A stretch of 64,000 nt of DNA from Oceanobacillus sp. J11TS1 (GCF_018333215.1 NZ_BORO01000015.1:20820-84819); one strand, 5' to 3'; shown: positions 18,550-28,093, numbered from the stretch's first letter. Numbers and translations are program-made. The notes: generated from the sequence alone by a model not told the origin.

Positions 18550-19914
18550 ATGCAAGATTTTTCGATTTGGCTCACAATTGTAGGGCTATTAATTATTTTT
18601 TCAATTGTTGGACTTCTTATTTGGAATAAAATCAGTCCCATTGTCGGGATGACGATTATTCCAATTATTGGTTCTTTTTTGGCAGGGTTTGACTTTAAAG
18701 ACCTATCCGGATTTTTAAGCGCCGGATCAGAACAAGTAATGGGCGTCGTCATTATGTTTATTTTTGCGATTGTTTATTTTGGGATTATGCAAGATAGCGG
18801 TTTATTTAATCCCTTTATTCGCTTTATGATTCTAGTGACCAAGGGCAATGTGGTTATCGTAGCGATGGCAACAGCAGTTATTGGTATGATTGCTCAGCTT
18901 GATGGGGCTGGGGCATCCACTTTTCTTCTTTGTATTCCTGCGTTACTCCCTTTATATAAAGAACTACATATGAGTCGTTATTTACTTCTATTATTAGTTG
19001 CCTTAAGTGCCAGCGTTATCAACATGATTCCTTGGGGAGGACCTTCGGCACGTGCAGCAACTGTGATTGAAATGGATTTAATTGAGTATTACTTACCACT
19101 TATTCCTGTGCAAGCGATCGGAGCTGTACTGATTCTCGTATTAGCTGCTTTTCTCGGATATCGAGAAAAAAGAAAAATTAGCCAAAAAGTAGCTGCTGGT
19201 GAAGTTACAATAAGCAGAAATGTAAATATTCATGCTATTGCGGATAACTTTACCAAGAAACAAAGTGAAGAAATGGCTGCTGCTAAGGAGCAACCTCGAG
19301 ATATAAAGTGGAGAAACCTGGTAAACCTCGTTCTTACTATTCTCGTATTAGGAACAATGATGGGAGGATTACTGGCGCCACAATATGCGTTTATGATTGG
19401 GGTTGCTATTGCACTTCCATTAAACTATAAAGGTGTAGACAATCAAATGAACCGTGTGAAAGAACATGCGCCAAATGCTTTAATGATGGCTGCAGTAATT
19501 TTAGCGGCCGGCGTATTTTTAGGAGTTCTAAATGGTTCTGGAATGCTGGAGGATATTGCTCTTGCAGCAGTAGCAATTATGCCTGCTGTTGTTATTCCAT
19601 TTATTCATATCATCGTTGGTATATTTGGTGTTCCTTTGGACTTATTAACCAGCACAGATGCTTATTATTTTGCATTACTGCCAATCGTTGAACAAATTGC
19701 CAGCACACAGGATATTTCATCAACGTCTACTGCATACGCTATGATGATCGGGAATATTATCGGCACTTTCGTAAGCCCTTTCTCTCCTGCATTATGGTTA
19801 GGCATTGGGCTTGCTTCTGCTAACATGGGGAAACATATTAAGTACTCTTTCTTCTGGCTATGGGGATTCAGTATTGTTTTATTAGGATCTGCTATCTTAA
19901 TTGGCGTTGTATAA
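18550..19914 (+). CDS. CitMHS-family citrate (or related carboxylate) transporter
   Basis: Secondary transporter expected to take up metal-citrate complexes with protons. The 454 residues have about twelve hydrophobic segments. Family marks include IAQLDGAGASTFLLCIPALLP, INMIPWGGPSARAATV and LTSTDAYYFALLPIVEQIA, the last two characteristic of CitM/CitH. The start has AAAGGGG nine bases upstream. It is monocistronic, ends in a strong terminator and has a cre-like site in its leader. The metal preference (Mg as in CitM or Ca as in CitH) cannot be told from sequence. Confidence 0.85.
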   Translation: MQDFSIWLTIVGLLIIFSIVGLLIWNKISPIVGMTIIPIIGSFLAGFDFKDLSGFLSAGSEQVMGVVIMFIFAIVYFGIMQDSGLFNPFIRFMILVTKGNVVIVAMATAVIGMIAQLDGAGASTFLLCIPALLPLYKELHMSRYLLLLLVALSASVINMIPWGGPSARAATVIEMDLIEYYLPLIPVQAIGAVLILVLAAFLGYREKRKISQKVAAGEVTISRNVNIHAIADNFTKKQSEEMAAAKEQPRDIKWRNLVNLVLTILVLGTMMGGLLAPQYAFMIGVAIALPLNYKGVDNQMNRVKEHAPNALMMAAVILAAGVFLGVLNGSGMLEDIALAAVAIMPAVVIPFIHIIVGIFGVPLDLLTSTDAYYFALLPIVEQIASTQDISSTSTAYAMMIGNIIGTFVSPFSPALWLGIGLASANMGKHIKYSFFWLWGFSIVLLGSAILIGVV

Positions 19915-19938
19915 TCTTATTAGCATAAGTGATTCATA

Positions 19939-19992
19939 TACTCTCTTCAAGCATAGGAGGATAAACGATTTCTGTGCTTGAAGAGAGTTTTT
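19939..19992 (+). terminator. Terminator of the CitMHS gene
   Basis: CTCTCTTCAAGCATAG and CTGTGCTTGAAGAGAG pair over about 15 bases including one G-U pair, followed by TTTTT. The next 280 bases (to 20275) hold no gene I can support. Confidence 0.85.
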
Positions 19993-20275
19993 AAGGTTTT
20001 AAGAGGGAATGAGGTTGTTTTTGAATACATGGAACAAGCCGAGCCTTTAAGTATATGCCTTCATTGCACTTATGTCTTTTATCACTGTCAAGAGAATCTT
20101 TGGGATTTTCCAAATGACATGTTTAAAAATTGTCAAAGTTCATATCGTTTTTCTGTGATAATCTTATGGTATGACTTTTATGGAGTTGGCTATAGAAGAT
20201 GGAACGACTAACGGAAACAGCCTCTCCGTATCAAAGCCAGTAAATAAATAATTGATCACGGAGTTGAGATATAAA

Positions 20276-20713
20276 ATGACATGGACTTTTGCCTTGATTA
20301 TCATTGCTGGAATACTTCTCAAATTTTTAACAAGTCCCCCAAGTGCTTTAGTAGGATGGGTCTTAAGTAAATTCGAGTTGCATCCAAGGCTAGAATCTGA
20401 AGGTATTACAATAACATTTGATGGGAAACACTTGGACGAAGAAGAAAAAAACAGATTTTTAGATTCCTTTAATAATGCTCAATTTTTAAATAAGAATCAT
20501 ATATTTCCAGGTAATGAAGCATTATTTCTTCATCCTGATACAAACAATATCCCACACGTCATTTATCTAAAAAGAAAAAACAAAGAAGTGACGTTTCACG
20601 TTTTCAGCTATGAAGACCATGTCGATGTAGTGAAACAGTGGAAGAAAAAAATCGCTTCTTACACGCTGGATGCAGATTACCTGCAAAAGTCTGCTGTTGG
20701 AGGCCCCAACTAA
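20276..20713 (+). CDS. YfmQ-like protein
   Basis: Function unknown. The 145-residue product starts with a single membrane helix (MTWTFALIIIAGILLKFLTSPP) followed by a soluble domain of about 115 residues. The 'TSPPSALVGWVLSKF' segment resembles YfmQ proteins of the Bacillus group, an uncharacterised family. I chose the ATG at 20276; the upstream TTG would add eight residues without a better ribosome-binding site (GGAG is 14 bases away). It stands alone between two terminator-like hairpins. Confidence 0.65.
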   Translation: MTWTFALIIIAGILLKFLTSPPSALVGWVLSKFELHPRLESEGITITFDGKHLDEEEKNRFLDSFNNAQFLNKNHIFPGNEALFLHPDTNNIPHVIYLKRKNKEVTFHVFSYEDHVDVVKQWKKKIASYTLDADYLQKSAVGGPN

Positions 20714-20745
20714 ACACCGTTTCATAGGATTGTGCTTAACTTGAT

Positions 20746-20785
20746 AAGACAGAGATAAGGAATGATTTTTAGTTATCTTTGTCTT
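20746..20785 (+). terminator. Possible terminator after the YfmQ-like gene
   Basis: AAGACAGAGATAA and TTATCTTTGTCTT form a 13-base stem. The following T run is weak (CTTAGTTT), so terminator function is uncertain. Confidence 0.45.
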
Positions 20786-20841
20786 CTTAGTTTGGATTTC
20801 GAATATTTGTAAAATGGTTTTATATTTTAGGGGGTGAATTT

Positions 20842-21030
20842 ATGCTATATATCCTTATCATACTCGTTATTGTCGTCTGTATTGCCGCTTTAATTGGCAC
20901 CATTCTTGTTACAAAAAGTCTCGACGATAATTATGAACGAAAGAAAAGTTTTTCAAGCCTTTCTTATATCTATTTTATTGGATTGCCTGCAGTTATTTTA
21001 GCCTCTGTCCTTATATGGGTCTTCATTTAA
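20842..21030 (+). CDS. Small membrane protein of 62 residues
   Basis: Not recognised. The ATG follows AGGGGGTGA at a good distance. The product has two hydrophobic segments (residues 2-23 and 43-61) joined by a charged loop KSLDDNYERKKSFSS, so it should be a hairpin membrane protein with the loop on one side. The strong ribosome-binding site and compact two-helix design support a real gene. No neighbour suggests a role. Confidence 0.55.
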   Translation: MLYILIILVIVVCIAALIGTILVTKSLDDNYERKKSFSSLSYIYFIGLPAVILASVLIWVFI

Positions 21031-21211
21031 AAGAAAAGCTGCAGTATAGATGATGTAACATTAACCAGATTTTTTACTAAAAAGCGTTCTCTTGATTTTT
21101 CATTTATTCATTCTACTTTTTTATAATACCGTGCCATTCCTATCCTCTAAGACAATTGATACGGATCGTACAGATATCACAAGCGATTCATCCAAATAAT
21201 AATTAAGATAC

Positions 21212-21251
21212 AATAAAACCCTCCAGTCCATAAGAACTAGAGGGTTTTATT
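21212..21251 (-). terminator. Terminator of rpsF-ssb-rpsR
   Basis: AATAAAACCCTC and GAGGGTTTTATT form a perfect 12-base stem with a T-rich tail on the minus strand, directly after rpsR. Confidence 0.85.
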
Positions 21252-21253
21252 AA

Positions 21254-21484
21254 TCAATCTGCTACGTAAGGCAATAAAGCCATTTGACGAGCACGTTTAA
21301 TTGCAATTGTTAATTTACGTTGGTATTTTGCAGAAGTTCCAGTTACACGACGAGGAAGAATTTTTCCACGTTCAGAAATGAAACGTCTTAGCAAATCAAC
21401 ATCTTTATAATCGATGTGTGTAATTCCGTTTGCTGTGAAATAACACACTTTACGACGTTTTGCGCGTCCGCGACGAGCTGCCAT
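21254..21484 (-). CDS. rpsR: Small ribosomal subunit protein bS18
   Basis: Binds 16S rRNA together with bS6 in the platform of the 30S subunit. The 76 residues contain the bS18 core [33 protein letters not shown]. An early Cys/Tyr-Phe element (KVCYFTANG) is normal for the family. Third gene of the rpsF-ssb-rpsR operon, with a terminator right after the stop. Confidence 0.97.
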   Translation of the reverse strand: MAARRGRAKRRKVCYFTANGITHIDYKDVDLLRRFISERGKILPRRVTGTSAKYQRKLTIAIKRARQMALLPYVAD

Positions 21485-21528
21485 GTGAATACACTCCTTT
21501 TTATTAAACTAATTTTATGAGAGATGAT

Positions 21529-22041
21529 CTAAAACGGTAAATCATCATCTGATATGTCAATCGGTTCTCCATTATTTTTAAATGGATCTTCCTGACTTGA
21601 ATTTTGATTTTGATTGAAGCCTTGATTTGGATTTGATGAAAATGGATTTTGTTGATATTGGTTCTGGTTGTTTTGGTTATTCTGGTATCCATCAGATTGA
21701 TACTGTCCTCCACCTTGCGACCCTTTTGTCTCTAGGAATTGGACACTATCTGCAACGATTTCTGTAACGTAAACTCGTTTGCCATCTTGGCCTTCGAAAT
21801 TACGTGTTTGAACACGACCATCTACACCAATTAAGCTCCCTTTTTTCATATAGTTCGCTAGGTTTTCAGCTGGTCTACGCCAAACGACACAGTTTATAAA
21901 ATCTGCTTCGCGCTCTCCCTGTTGATTTGAAAAAGGTCTGTTTACAGCAATAGTAAAATTAGCTACTGCAACACCATTAGGAGTATAGCGTAAATCAGGA
22001 TCCCTCGTTAATCTGCCAACCAATACGACACGATTTAACAT
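21529..22041 (-). CDS. ssb: Single-stranded DNA-binding protein
   Basis: Coats single-stranded DNA during replication, repair and recombination. The OB fold covers residues 1-105 ([20 protein letters not shown]). A Gln/Asn/Gly-rich linker follows, then the acidic tail ending DDDLPF that docks partner proteins. I chose the ATG at 22039-22041, nine bases after AGGAG; the GTG three codons upstream overlaps that site. Length 170 residues. It lies between rpsF and rpsR, the usual place for the essential SsbA. Confidence 0.96.
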   Translation of the reverse strand: MLNRVVLVGRLTRDPDLRYTPNGVAVANFTIAVNRPFSNQQGEREADFINCVVWRRPAENLANYMKKGSLIGVDGRVQTRNFEGQDGKRVYVTEIVADSVQFLETKGSQGGGQYQSDGYQNNQNNQNQYQQNPFSSNPNQGFNQNQNSSQEDPFKNNGEPIDISDDDLPF

Positions 22042-22056
22042 CAGAACCACTCCTTA

Positions 22057-22344
22057 TTATTTTTCATCTCGAATTGCCATGTGGCGAATAATATCATCGC
22101 TAAATTTCGCTAGGCGATCAAACTCATTAACTGCAGCTTCATCACTTTGGAAATTGATAACAACATAATAACCATCACGATAGTCATTGATTTCATATGC
22201 AAGACGCTTCTTGCCTTTTTCATCAACTTTTTCGATTTCCGCTCCGTTATCAGTAAGGATTTTGTTAAAACGCTCGATTAAAGCAGTTTGTGCTTCCTCC
22301 TCGATATCTGGGCGGATGATGTACATAATTTCGTATTTTCTCAT
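22057..22344 (-). CDS. rpsF: Small ribosomal subunit protein bS6
   Basis: Platform protein of the 30S subunit that binds bS18. The 95-residue sequence begins [19 protein letters not shown] and contains [20 protein letters not shown], both typical of bS6. AAAGGAGGTG precedes the ATG. First gene of the operon, with a perfect-spacing promoter about 100 bases upstream. Confidence 0.97.
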   Translation of the reverse strand: MRKYEIMYIIRPDIEEEAQTALIERFNKILTDNGAEIEKVDEKGKKRLAYEINDYRDGYYVVINFQSDEAAVNEFDRLAKFSDDIIRHMAIRDEK

Positions 22345-22440
22345 CCGTTACACCTCCTTTTGGTCTTAGCGGCCCCTATTTTCCTGTGATTCCGATTGAA
22401 TCATGGTATAAGAGCAAGGAATAATTATTAATTACTCACA
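22345..22440 (-). promoter_or_regulatory. rpsF leader, possible bS6:bS18-binding RNA
   Basis: The leader between promoter and rpsF contains GGGGCCGCTAAGACC close to the start codon. Many bacteria carry an autoregulatory bS6:bS18 RNA here with a conserved CCG in its loop. I see the CCG and weak pairing around it but cannot confirm the fold. Confidence 0.35.
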
Positions 22441-22447
22441 TTTGGAC

Positions 22448-22476
22448 ATTATACCAAATAAATTATGTTATGACAA
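22448..22476 (-). promoter_or_regulatory. Predicted sigma-A promoter of rpsF-ssb-rpsR
   Basis: On the minus strand TTGTCA (22471-22476) is followed by 17 bases and a perfect TATAAT (22448-22453). Confidence 0.8.
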
Positions 22477-22627
22477 GCCTTCGAGAGAACCTGATTTACT
22501 TCTATTCTGGGAAATGACAGTTAATTGCCTTTTAGGGAGTTACCTACATCTTAGAAACGAAACTTTATTTTATAAACGTCGTTCAAAAAGTCTAATAAAA
22601 TGACTCACCAAACTTTTGAAAACCTAT

Positions 22628-23728
22628 TTAAACATTAAATCGGAAATGAATAACATCGCCGTCTTGTACAATATATTCCTTACCTTCCAGCCTCACTTTA
22701 CCTTTTTCTCTGGCTGTAGCCATATTACCTGCATCCACTAAATCATCATACGATACTGTCTCCGCACGAATAAATCCTCGTTCAAAATCCGTATGAATGA
22801 TTCCTGCAGCTTGCGGTGCTTTAATACCTTGGCGGAATGTCCAAGCGCGTACTTCTTGTTCTCCCGCTGTAAAATAGGTAGCTAGTCCAAGCAAGTTATA
22901 AGATGCTTTGATTAACTTGTCTAAGCCTGATTCTGAGATACCTAAATCCTCCAAGAACTCTTCTTTTTCTTCCGCTTCTAATTCAGCTATTTCTTCCTCG
23001 ATACGCGCGCAAACAACAATCACTTCTGCATTTTCATTTGCTGCATATTCTTTTACCTTTTGGACATTCTCATTTGATGCCGGGTCTGCTACATCATCTT
23101 CACTTACATTTGCTACATATAATGTAGGTTTACTTGTTAATAGATGGAGACCTTTAACCGTTTTTTCCTGTTCCTCTGTAAATTCTAAGGCACGTACTGG
23201 CTGATCATTTTCCAAGCCTTCTTTAATCTTGGTTAACACTTCATACTCTGTCAGCGCTTCTTTATCTTTTTGACGTGCCAACTTTTCCACACGCTGGAAC
23301 CGTTTGTTTACCGTTTCTAAATCCGCCAAAATCAATTCGAGGTTAATGATTTCAATATCATCAATTGGATCAACTTTTCCGGAAACGTGTGTAATATTCT
23401 CGTCTTCAAAACAACGTACAACCTGACAAATAGCATCTACTTGTCTAATATGGGATAAAAATTGGTTTCCTAAACCTTCACCCTTGCTTGCACCCTTTAC
23501 AATCCCAGCAATATCGGTGAATTCAAATGCTGTTGGGACGGTTTTCTTCGGATTTACGAGCTCTGTTAATTTATCTAAACGTTCGTCTGGAACTTCCACA
23601 ATCCCGACATTCGGATCAATCGTAGCAAATGGGTAATTTGCCGCTTCAGCTCCAGCCTGTGTGATTGCGTTAAATAGCGTAGATTTTCCTACGTTTGGAA
23701 GACCGACAATTCCTGCTGTTAGTGCCAT
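22628..23728 (-). CDS. ychF: Redox-regulated/ribosome-binding ATPase YchF
   Basis: Obg-family P-loop protein that binds ATP rather than GTP and associates with ribosomes. G1 is GLPNVGKSTLFNAIT, switch/G3 includes FTDIAGIVKGASKGEGLGNQFL, and the C-terminal TGS domain ends YIVQDGDVIHFRFNV. Length 366 residues. It lies downstream of a DUF951 gene and an mscS gene, the usual Bacillaceae order. A hairpin separates it from DUF951. Confidence 0.96.
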   Translation of the reverse strand: MALTAGIVGLPNVGKSTLFNAITQAGAEAANYPFATIDPNVGIVEVPDERLDKLTELVNPKKTVPTAFEFTDIAGIVKGASKGEGLGNQFLSHIRQVDAICQVVRCFEDENITHVSGKVDPIDDIEIINLELILADLETVNKRFQRVEKLARQKDKEALTEYEVLTKIKEGLENDQPVRALEFTEEQEKTVKGLHLLTSKPTLYVANVSEDDVADPASNENVQKVKEYAANENAEVIVVCARIEEEIAELEAEEKEEFLEDLGISESGLDKLIKASYNLLGLATYFTAGEQEVRAWTFRQGIKAPQAAGIIHTDFERGFIRAETVSYDDLVDAGNMATAREKGKVRLEGKEYIVQDGDVIHFRFNV

Positions 23729-23816
23729 ATTACTTTCTTCAACTCCTTAAGGATTTCGTTCATGAACACTTTCGTAACTCCAATTATAGATAGTCGCTTA
23801 CAAAAAGACAAGCATG

Positions 23817-23862
23817 AGAAAACTCAAAACAGGTTCCATCTTGGACCCATTTTGAGTTTTCT
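23817..23862 (-). terminator. Terminator between the DUF951 gene and ychF
   Basis: AGAAAACTCAAAA pairs with TTTTGAGTTTTCT around a 20-base loop. The stem is 13 base pairs and perfect. Confidence 0.7.
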
Positions 23863-23917
23863 TCTAAGGGAGTTTTTATTTTTCGGATTCATATTCCCAT
23901 GTAAAATCAATTTTTAG

Positions 23918-24112
23918 TTATTCTTCATGTTTTTCTAAAACTTTTTTCATCTTCTTGGTAAATTCTCTCCTTGGGATAAGCACACTATGCTCACAACCAA
24001 GACATTTAATTCGAATATCCATCCCCATACGGATAATTTTCCAACGGTTTTCCCCACACGGATGAGGTTTTTTCATTTGAACAACATCATGCAAACCAAA
24101 TTCTTTATCCAT
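23918..24112 (-). CDS. DUF951 protein
   Basis: Function unknown. This 64-residue protein has the DUF951 core DVVQMKKPHPCGENRWKI...IKCLGC, with cysteines at C19, C38 and C41 that could bind metal. It is found next to ychF and an mscS gene in many Firmicutes. AAAGGAG precedes the ATG. It is probably co-transcribed with mscS, whose stop is 89 bases upstream. Confidence 0.85.
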   Translation of the reverse strand: MDKEFGLHDVVQMKKPHPCGENRWKIIRMGMDIRIKCLGCEHSVLIPRREFTKKMKKVLEKHEE

Positions 24113-24201
24113 GGCCCCTGCTCCTTTTTAGATAGTACTGTTTACTGCGTTTTTTAACCGTTTTTTTCAATTATTTTCATTATAGCAAATTTAAAAGCTA
24201 T

Positions 24202-25101
24202 TTAGCCGCGATTTCGCAGACGTTCTTGGGTTAATTCCTCTACTTGCTCCTCTGAATAGGTAACAATACGCGGTGCGGGAATTTTAACCCCGGATTTATA
24301 TAACTTGTCCTGAATTTCTTTACGAATATTTCGCTCTCCGGCCCATTTGAATACCGGCTCTGTTTCGGCAATAACACGAACAACAAAGTGAGAGACATCT
24401 AAGTTTTGCACGCCAATTACCTCTGGAACGCTTAAAATAAATTCATATTTATCTGGTAGTGTTTCTGCTACTTCTTGAATAATTTTTTCTACTTGTGCGA
24501 CATCACTTTCGTATGGCACGTTTACATCCACAACAGCTAATCCATTGCGTGCTGAATAATTGATAACCTGCGTAATATTTCCATTTGGAACAATATTAAG
24601 CTCGCCTGTCCAAGAAACTATTTTTGAAGTACGCAAGCCAATCTCATCCACGGTTCCTTCTACTCCTGCAGTTGAAATATAGTCTCCTACCGCAAATTGA
24701 TCCTCAAAAATAATAAAGAAACCAGAGATTACATCACGTACAAGATTTTGTGCACCAAAACCAATGGCTAGACCTGCAACACCAGCTCCGGCTAATAGAG
24801 GCCCAATTTGAAAATTAAAAACCTGTAATACCATCACGATAGCCATAAAATACACCACATACGCAACCACATTCTTAATCAATTTCGTCAGTGTATCCTC
24901 GCGACGTTTGGGGATGCGTATAGGCCCGCTTCTTCTTTGTACAAATAATTTATCTACTATTTTTCTAAAGACCCGAACAACCAGCCAAGCAAGAAAGACA
25001 ATCATCACAATCCGAAATGCTCCTGCTAATAATGCCAGCCAAAGCTCTGGGTTGCTTAAATATTCCCATAGTTTATCTAATTGTTTTTCTATAAAACTCA
25101 T
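24202..25101 (-). CDS. Small-conductance mechanosensitive channel, MscS family
   Basis: Opens under membrane tension to release solutes after a hypo-osmotic shock. Two to three membrane helices lie in the first 100 residues. The pore-lining segment reads LLAGAGVAGLAIGFGAQNLV, followed by the MscS beta domain (FAVGDYISTAGVEGTVDEIG) and a C-terminal alpha/beta domain. Length 299 residues, matching the short YkuT-like type. Together with opuA it fits a life with changing salinity. Confidence 0.9.
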   Translation of the reverse strand: MSFIEKQLDKLWEYLSNPELWLALLAGAFRIVMIVFLAWLVVRVFRKIVDKLFVQRRSGPIRIPKRREDTLTKLIKNVVAYVVYFMAIVMVLQVFNFQIGPLLAGAGVAGLAIGFGAQNLVRDVISGFFIIFEDQFAVGDYISTAGVEGTVDEIGLRTSKIVSWTGELNIVPNGNITQVINYSARNGLAVVDVNVPYESDVAQVEKIIQEVAETLPDKYEFILSVPEVIGVQNLDVSHFVVRVIAETEPVFKWAGERNIRKEIQDKLYKSGVKIPAPRIVTYSEEQVEELTQERLRNRG

Positions 25102-25363
25102 GCAACGATAACTCCCTTCCCTCCCATGTCACGTTTCTCCGATTAGAGGATGTCCCAAAAGCATATCATAAAGTCTATGCAATTCTCAAAAATGAGTCCT
25201 TACAAGTTATCTATGAGACTATTGTTACTAGCTCCATCTATTCCCATTTTAATTGAATACTTTCCAATTATATTATTCGCTTGTCCTCTTATTTTTTATC
25301 CATTTTTATTATAGAAGTTATCTGCATTTTTTCAAACAATTAACTCCCTATTTCCAAACAGGG

Positions 25364-26398
25364 TTATTTATTATGTTTCTCTTCATAGCTGCTCCATAAG
25401 GGGTAGGTTAATAATCTTGCTAATATATATAAATTAAGTATCCCATATAAGGGATAGAGGAAACTTACTAACGTGGAAAATCCAAAAACGGTCAAGGGTA
25501 GCATCAATAAAACAGAAACAAACACAATAAGGTACATTGGTTTTTCTTCTTTTAAAAAGGACTGTACTCTCGTAGCTATTCCTAGCATTCCTGCAGCGGC
25601 TGTTGTAAAAATAGCTAGCCACAGAAGAATAGACATAAACAAAATCATGCCAAATGGAAACTCTTTTAAAATGGCGAAAAGAGGAATTTCATATAACACA
25701 ATCACATCTGCAATTTGAATTAAGCTGCTATTATAAATATACGAAACGACACCTAAACAAAGCCCTGTCCCAATACAAGAAATAATAATTTCTCCTCTTC
25801 CTTTCACCTTATTTCCGATTGCTCCTAAAATAGCTATTAAAGGAAGAATATTCAATGCTGTAAATGGAAATGCAGCAAGCCAATTACGCTGTTCCCGCCA
25901 ATATGCGAAGAGCTGCAAATTTTCATTTGATACATAGGTCACGAGTACATATAAAAGTCCGACAATAAGAACAGGCAAAATAAATTCATTTGCAGTCAGT
26001 AATCCATTTACGCCCTTTAAAAATATCAATACAAGTAAAATGCTCGTAATTGCTATTCCTACACTATATGGTAAATGAAATACCTGGCCAGCTGCTCCAC
26101 TCCCTGCAATCATAATCATCGTCGTGGTAAAAAGGTACAAAAGAATTAAACCATCAAATACGTTCGTTAACTTTCTTCCAGCGATGATTTCTAAAACAGG
26201 TAAATAATTAGACGTTTTTAATCGGTAGCTGATCATCATAATGACATAACAGCAAAATGAAAAAAAGAAAGAAAATAAAACGATAGCCAGTCCACTTTCA
26301 TGTCCAAAAAATTGCCAAAGTTCTCTTCCTGATACGTATCCAGCTCCAATGGTAGCGCCAAGAATTAATGCCATCCATTGTATACTCCTTCTCCACAT
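25364..26398 (-). CDS. YkvI-like membrane protein, LeuT/APC-type fold
   Basis: Likely secondary transporter of unknown substrate. The 344 residues have about ten hydrophobic segments, starting with ALILGATIGAGYVSGRELWQFF, where the broken-helix glycines of APC-type carriers are visible. The pattern matches the YkvI family of Bacillaceae. GGAGG precedes the ATG. It is divergently transcribed from yyaC across 78 bases. The 262-base stretch between it and mscS shows nothing distinct. Confidence 0.75.
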   Translation of the reverse strand: MWRRSIQWMALILGATIGAGYVSGRELWQFFGHESGLAIVLFSFFFSFCCYVIMMISYRLKTSNYLPVLEIIAGRKLTNVFDGLILLYLFTTTMIMIAGSGAAGQVFHLPYSVGIAITSILLVLIFLKGVNGLLTANEFILPVLIVGLLYVLVTYVSNENLQLFAYWREQRNWLAAFPFTALNILPLIAILGAIGNKVKGRGEIIISCIGTGLCLGVVSYIYNSSLIQIADVIVLYEIPLFAILKEFPFGMILFMSILLWLAIFTTAAAGMLGIATRVQSFLKEEKPMYLIVFVSVLLMLPLTVFGFSTLVSFLYPLYGILNLYILARLLTYPLWSSYEEKHNK

Positions 26399-26476
26399 CG
26401 TATTTCCTCCAATTCATACGTATAGTTCTTCGTAAAATACCGTATACTGTAACAATATGATTTTGGAGGAACTGCT

Positions 26477-27082
26477 ATGAATCTAAAAAATCGCCTGCGC
26501 ATACAATCAAGTCATTTTCAAGCAAATCATAAAGAACCAAACATAGCTAAGACATTATCTAATCAAATCATTCCCTGGGTTCCTTTAAAAGCAAAGAATT
26601 ATATAGCGGTCTTTATTGGCACAGACCGTTCTACGGGGGATGCATTGGGACCGCTTGCCGGCACCTACTTCAAAGCAATGAACCCTAGGAATATGCATGT
26701 TTATGGAACCATTCATGAGCCCATTCACGCTGTTAATCTAAAAGAGTCACTAGATAACATCTATCAAAACCATGATAAACCTTATCTAATCGCTATTGAC
26801 GCATGTTTAGGAAAAACGAGCTCTGTTGGAAGTATTATTGTTGAAAATAAGCCGTTAAAACCTGGATTAGCATTAAATAAGCAGCTTCCTCGAGTTGGAA
26901 ATATGAATATTACCGGGGTTGTGAATGTTAGCGGATTTATGGAACATACCGTTTTACAAAACACACGATTATCTCTTGTAATGGACATGGCTGGAGAAAT
27001 TGCAGAGATACTCAAGCAAGTTGATAACCAATTAACCTATTCACTGCATACACATACCCAGCCAGCCGATGATATCATTTAA
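26477..27082 (+). CDS. yyaC: Spore protease YyaC (DUF1256)
   Basis: Member of a sporulation-specific family related to the GPR germination protease. The core FIGTDRSTGDALGPLAGTYF and the later IDACLG and VNVSGFMEH blocks are characteristic. Length 201 residues. GGAGG lies nine bases before the ATG. The upstream gap has GTATA, 17 bases, CGTATACT, only loosely like a forespore promoter. Its presence is one of the reasons to call this organism spore-forming. Confidence 0.9.
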   Translation: MNLKNRLRIQSSHFQANHKEPNIAKTLSNQIIPWVPLKAKNYIAVFIGTDRSTGDALGPLAGTYFKAMNPRNMHVYGTIHEPIHAVNLKESLDNIYQNHDKPYLIAIDACLGKTSSVGSIIVENKPLKPGLALNKQLPRVGNMNITGVVNVSGFMEHTVLQNTRLSLVMDMAGEIAEILKQVDNQLTYSLHTHTQPADDII

Positions 27083-27234
27083 AATTCCATCCTAGGTTCT
27101 TCACTAAAACCGGGGATGGCCAAATTAAATTTGAGATAGCAACTGCTATGGAAAACACGACACTTTCCACCGGTCTTGAGCTCAAGCCTTCTCAATCAAA
27201 AAGAGCCGCTAAAATTTTATACCTCTTAACATGC

Positions 27235-27267
27235 AAAAAATCGGGCAAAGAACACCCGATTTTTTTC
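27235..27267 (+). terminator. Bidirectional terminator between yyaC and the DUF554 gene
   Basis: AAAAAATCGGG and CCCGATTTTTTT pair around a short loop, with A and T runs on both sides. It serves both convergent genes. The 150 bases before it show no feature. Confidence 0.85.
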
Positions 27268-27272
27268 ATCTT

Positions 27273-27977
27273 TTAAAACAAAGTAAACACATAATAAACG
27301 AACACGACAGTCAAAATACTAGGTAATAAGTTTCCAATACGGATCTTCGTGATATTTAATAGGTTAAGGCCAATTGCAAGAATAAGCAATCCGCCAACTG
27401 CTGTCAATTCAACAATTAATCCATCTAAAAAGGCAGCTGACACCCACCTGTCAATTTGAGTCGCTAATATGGTAATCGTTCCTTGGTAAAGAAAAACAGG
27501 TACTGCTGACAAAATAACGCCGAAGCCCAATGTCGTCGTTAATACAAGAGAGGTAAAACCATCAATAATTCCTTTTGTTATCAAAATACCATGGTCTCCC
27601 CGAATACCACTGTCCAATGCCCCAATAATCGCCATCGCCCCAACACAAAATATAAGAGATGCTGTGACAAATCCTTGCGAAATGCTTGTATTGTTTTCAC
27701 TGGCAGCGAAACGGTAACCAATCCATTTACCAAAACGATTCAGGACTTCTTCAATCTTCAATCCTTCACCAATAATTGCCCCAGATAACAAGCTTAATAA
27801 GACAATAATAATTTGCTCTGTCTGTAATGCCATTTGCATTCCGATTAAAACAATGGCCAACCCTATTCCATTCATCACTGTTTCTTTAAATCGTTCTGGA
27901 ATCTTTGTGAAAAATAAACCAATCACACTGCCAATAATTATAAAAACGAAATTAACAATTGTTCCAAATATGGCCAC
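27273..27977 (-). CDS. DUF554 membrane protein
   Basis: Possible transporter of unknown substrate. The 234 residues form about seven hydrophobic segments. The N-terminal GTIVNFVFIIIGSVIGL and the SGAIIGEGLKIEEVLNRFGKWI segment match the DUF554 (YdfK/YqgA) family. The start codon is GTG at 27975-27977, six bases after AGGAGG. Monocistronic, with a terminator at its end and a parS site about 100 bases upstream. Confidence 0.82.
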   Translation of the reverse strand: MAIFGTIVNFVFIIIGSVIGLFFTKIPERFKETVMNGIGLAIVLIGMQMALQTEQIIIVLLSLLSGAIIGEGLKIEEVLNRFGKWIGYRFAASENNTSISQGFVTASLIFCVGAMAIIGALDSGIRGDHGILITKGIIDGFTSLVLTTTLGFGVILSAVPVFLYQGTITILATQIDRWVSAAFLDGLIVELTAVGGLLILAIGLNLLNITKIRIGNLLPSILTVVFVYYVFTLF

Positions 27978-28077
27978 TTCTTACCTCCTATTTTCAAGAG
28001 TTTTTAGAGGAACAAGTAATTACAGCCCCCGTGTCTACCTCAACAGATAAAGTTCTACAGGACTCATCTTATGAAAT

Positions 28078-28093
28078 TGTTCCACGTGAAACA
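28078..28093. promoter_or_regulatory. parS site (Spo0J/ParB loading site)
   Basis: TGTTCCACGTGAAACA is identical to a consensus form of the Bacillus parS palindrome. spo0J and soj lie 6 kb away. ParB loads here and spreads to organise and segregate the origin region. The remainder of the 445-base gap (27978-28422) holds only the mntD terminator. Confidence 0.92.

Noticed and set aside
19978-20211. 77-codon frame after the citrate transporter
   Set aside because: Its only start is a TTG inside the terminator hairpin, with no ribosome-binding site, and the product resembles nothing I know.
27083-27234. Possible small gene between yyaC and its terminator
   Set aside because: No frame with a ribosome-binding site or recognisable product; probably untranslated sequence.
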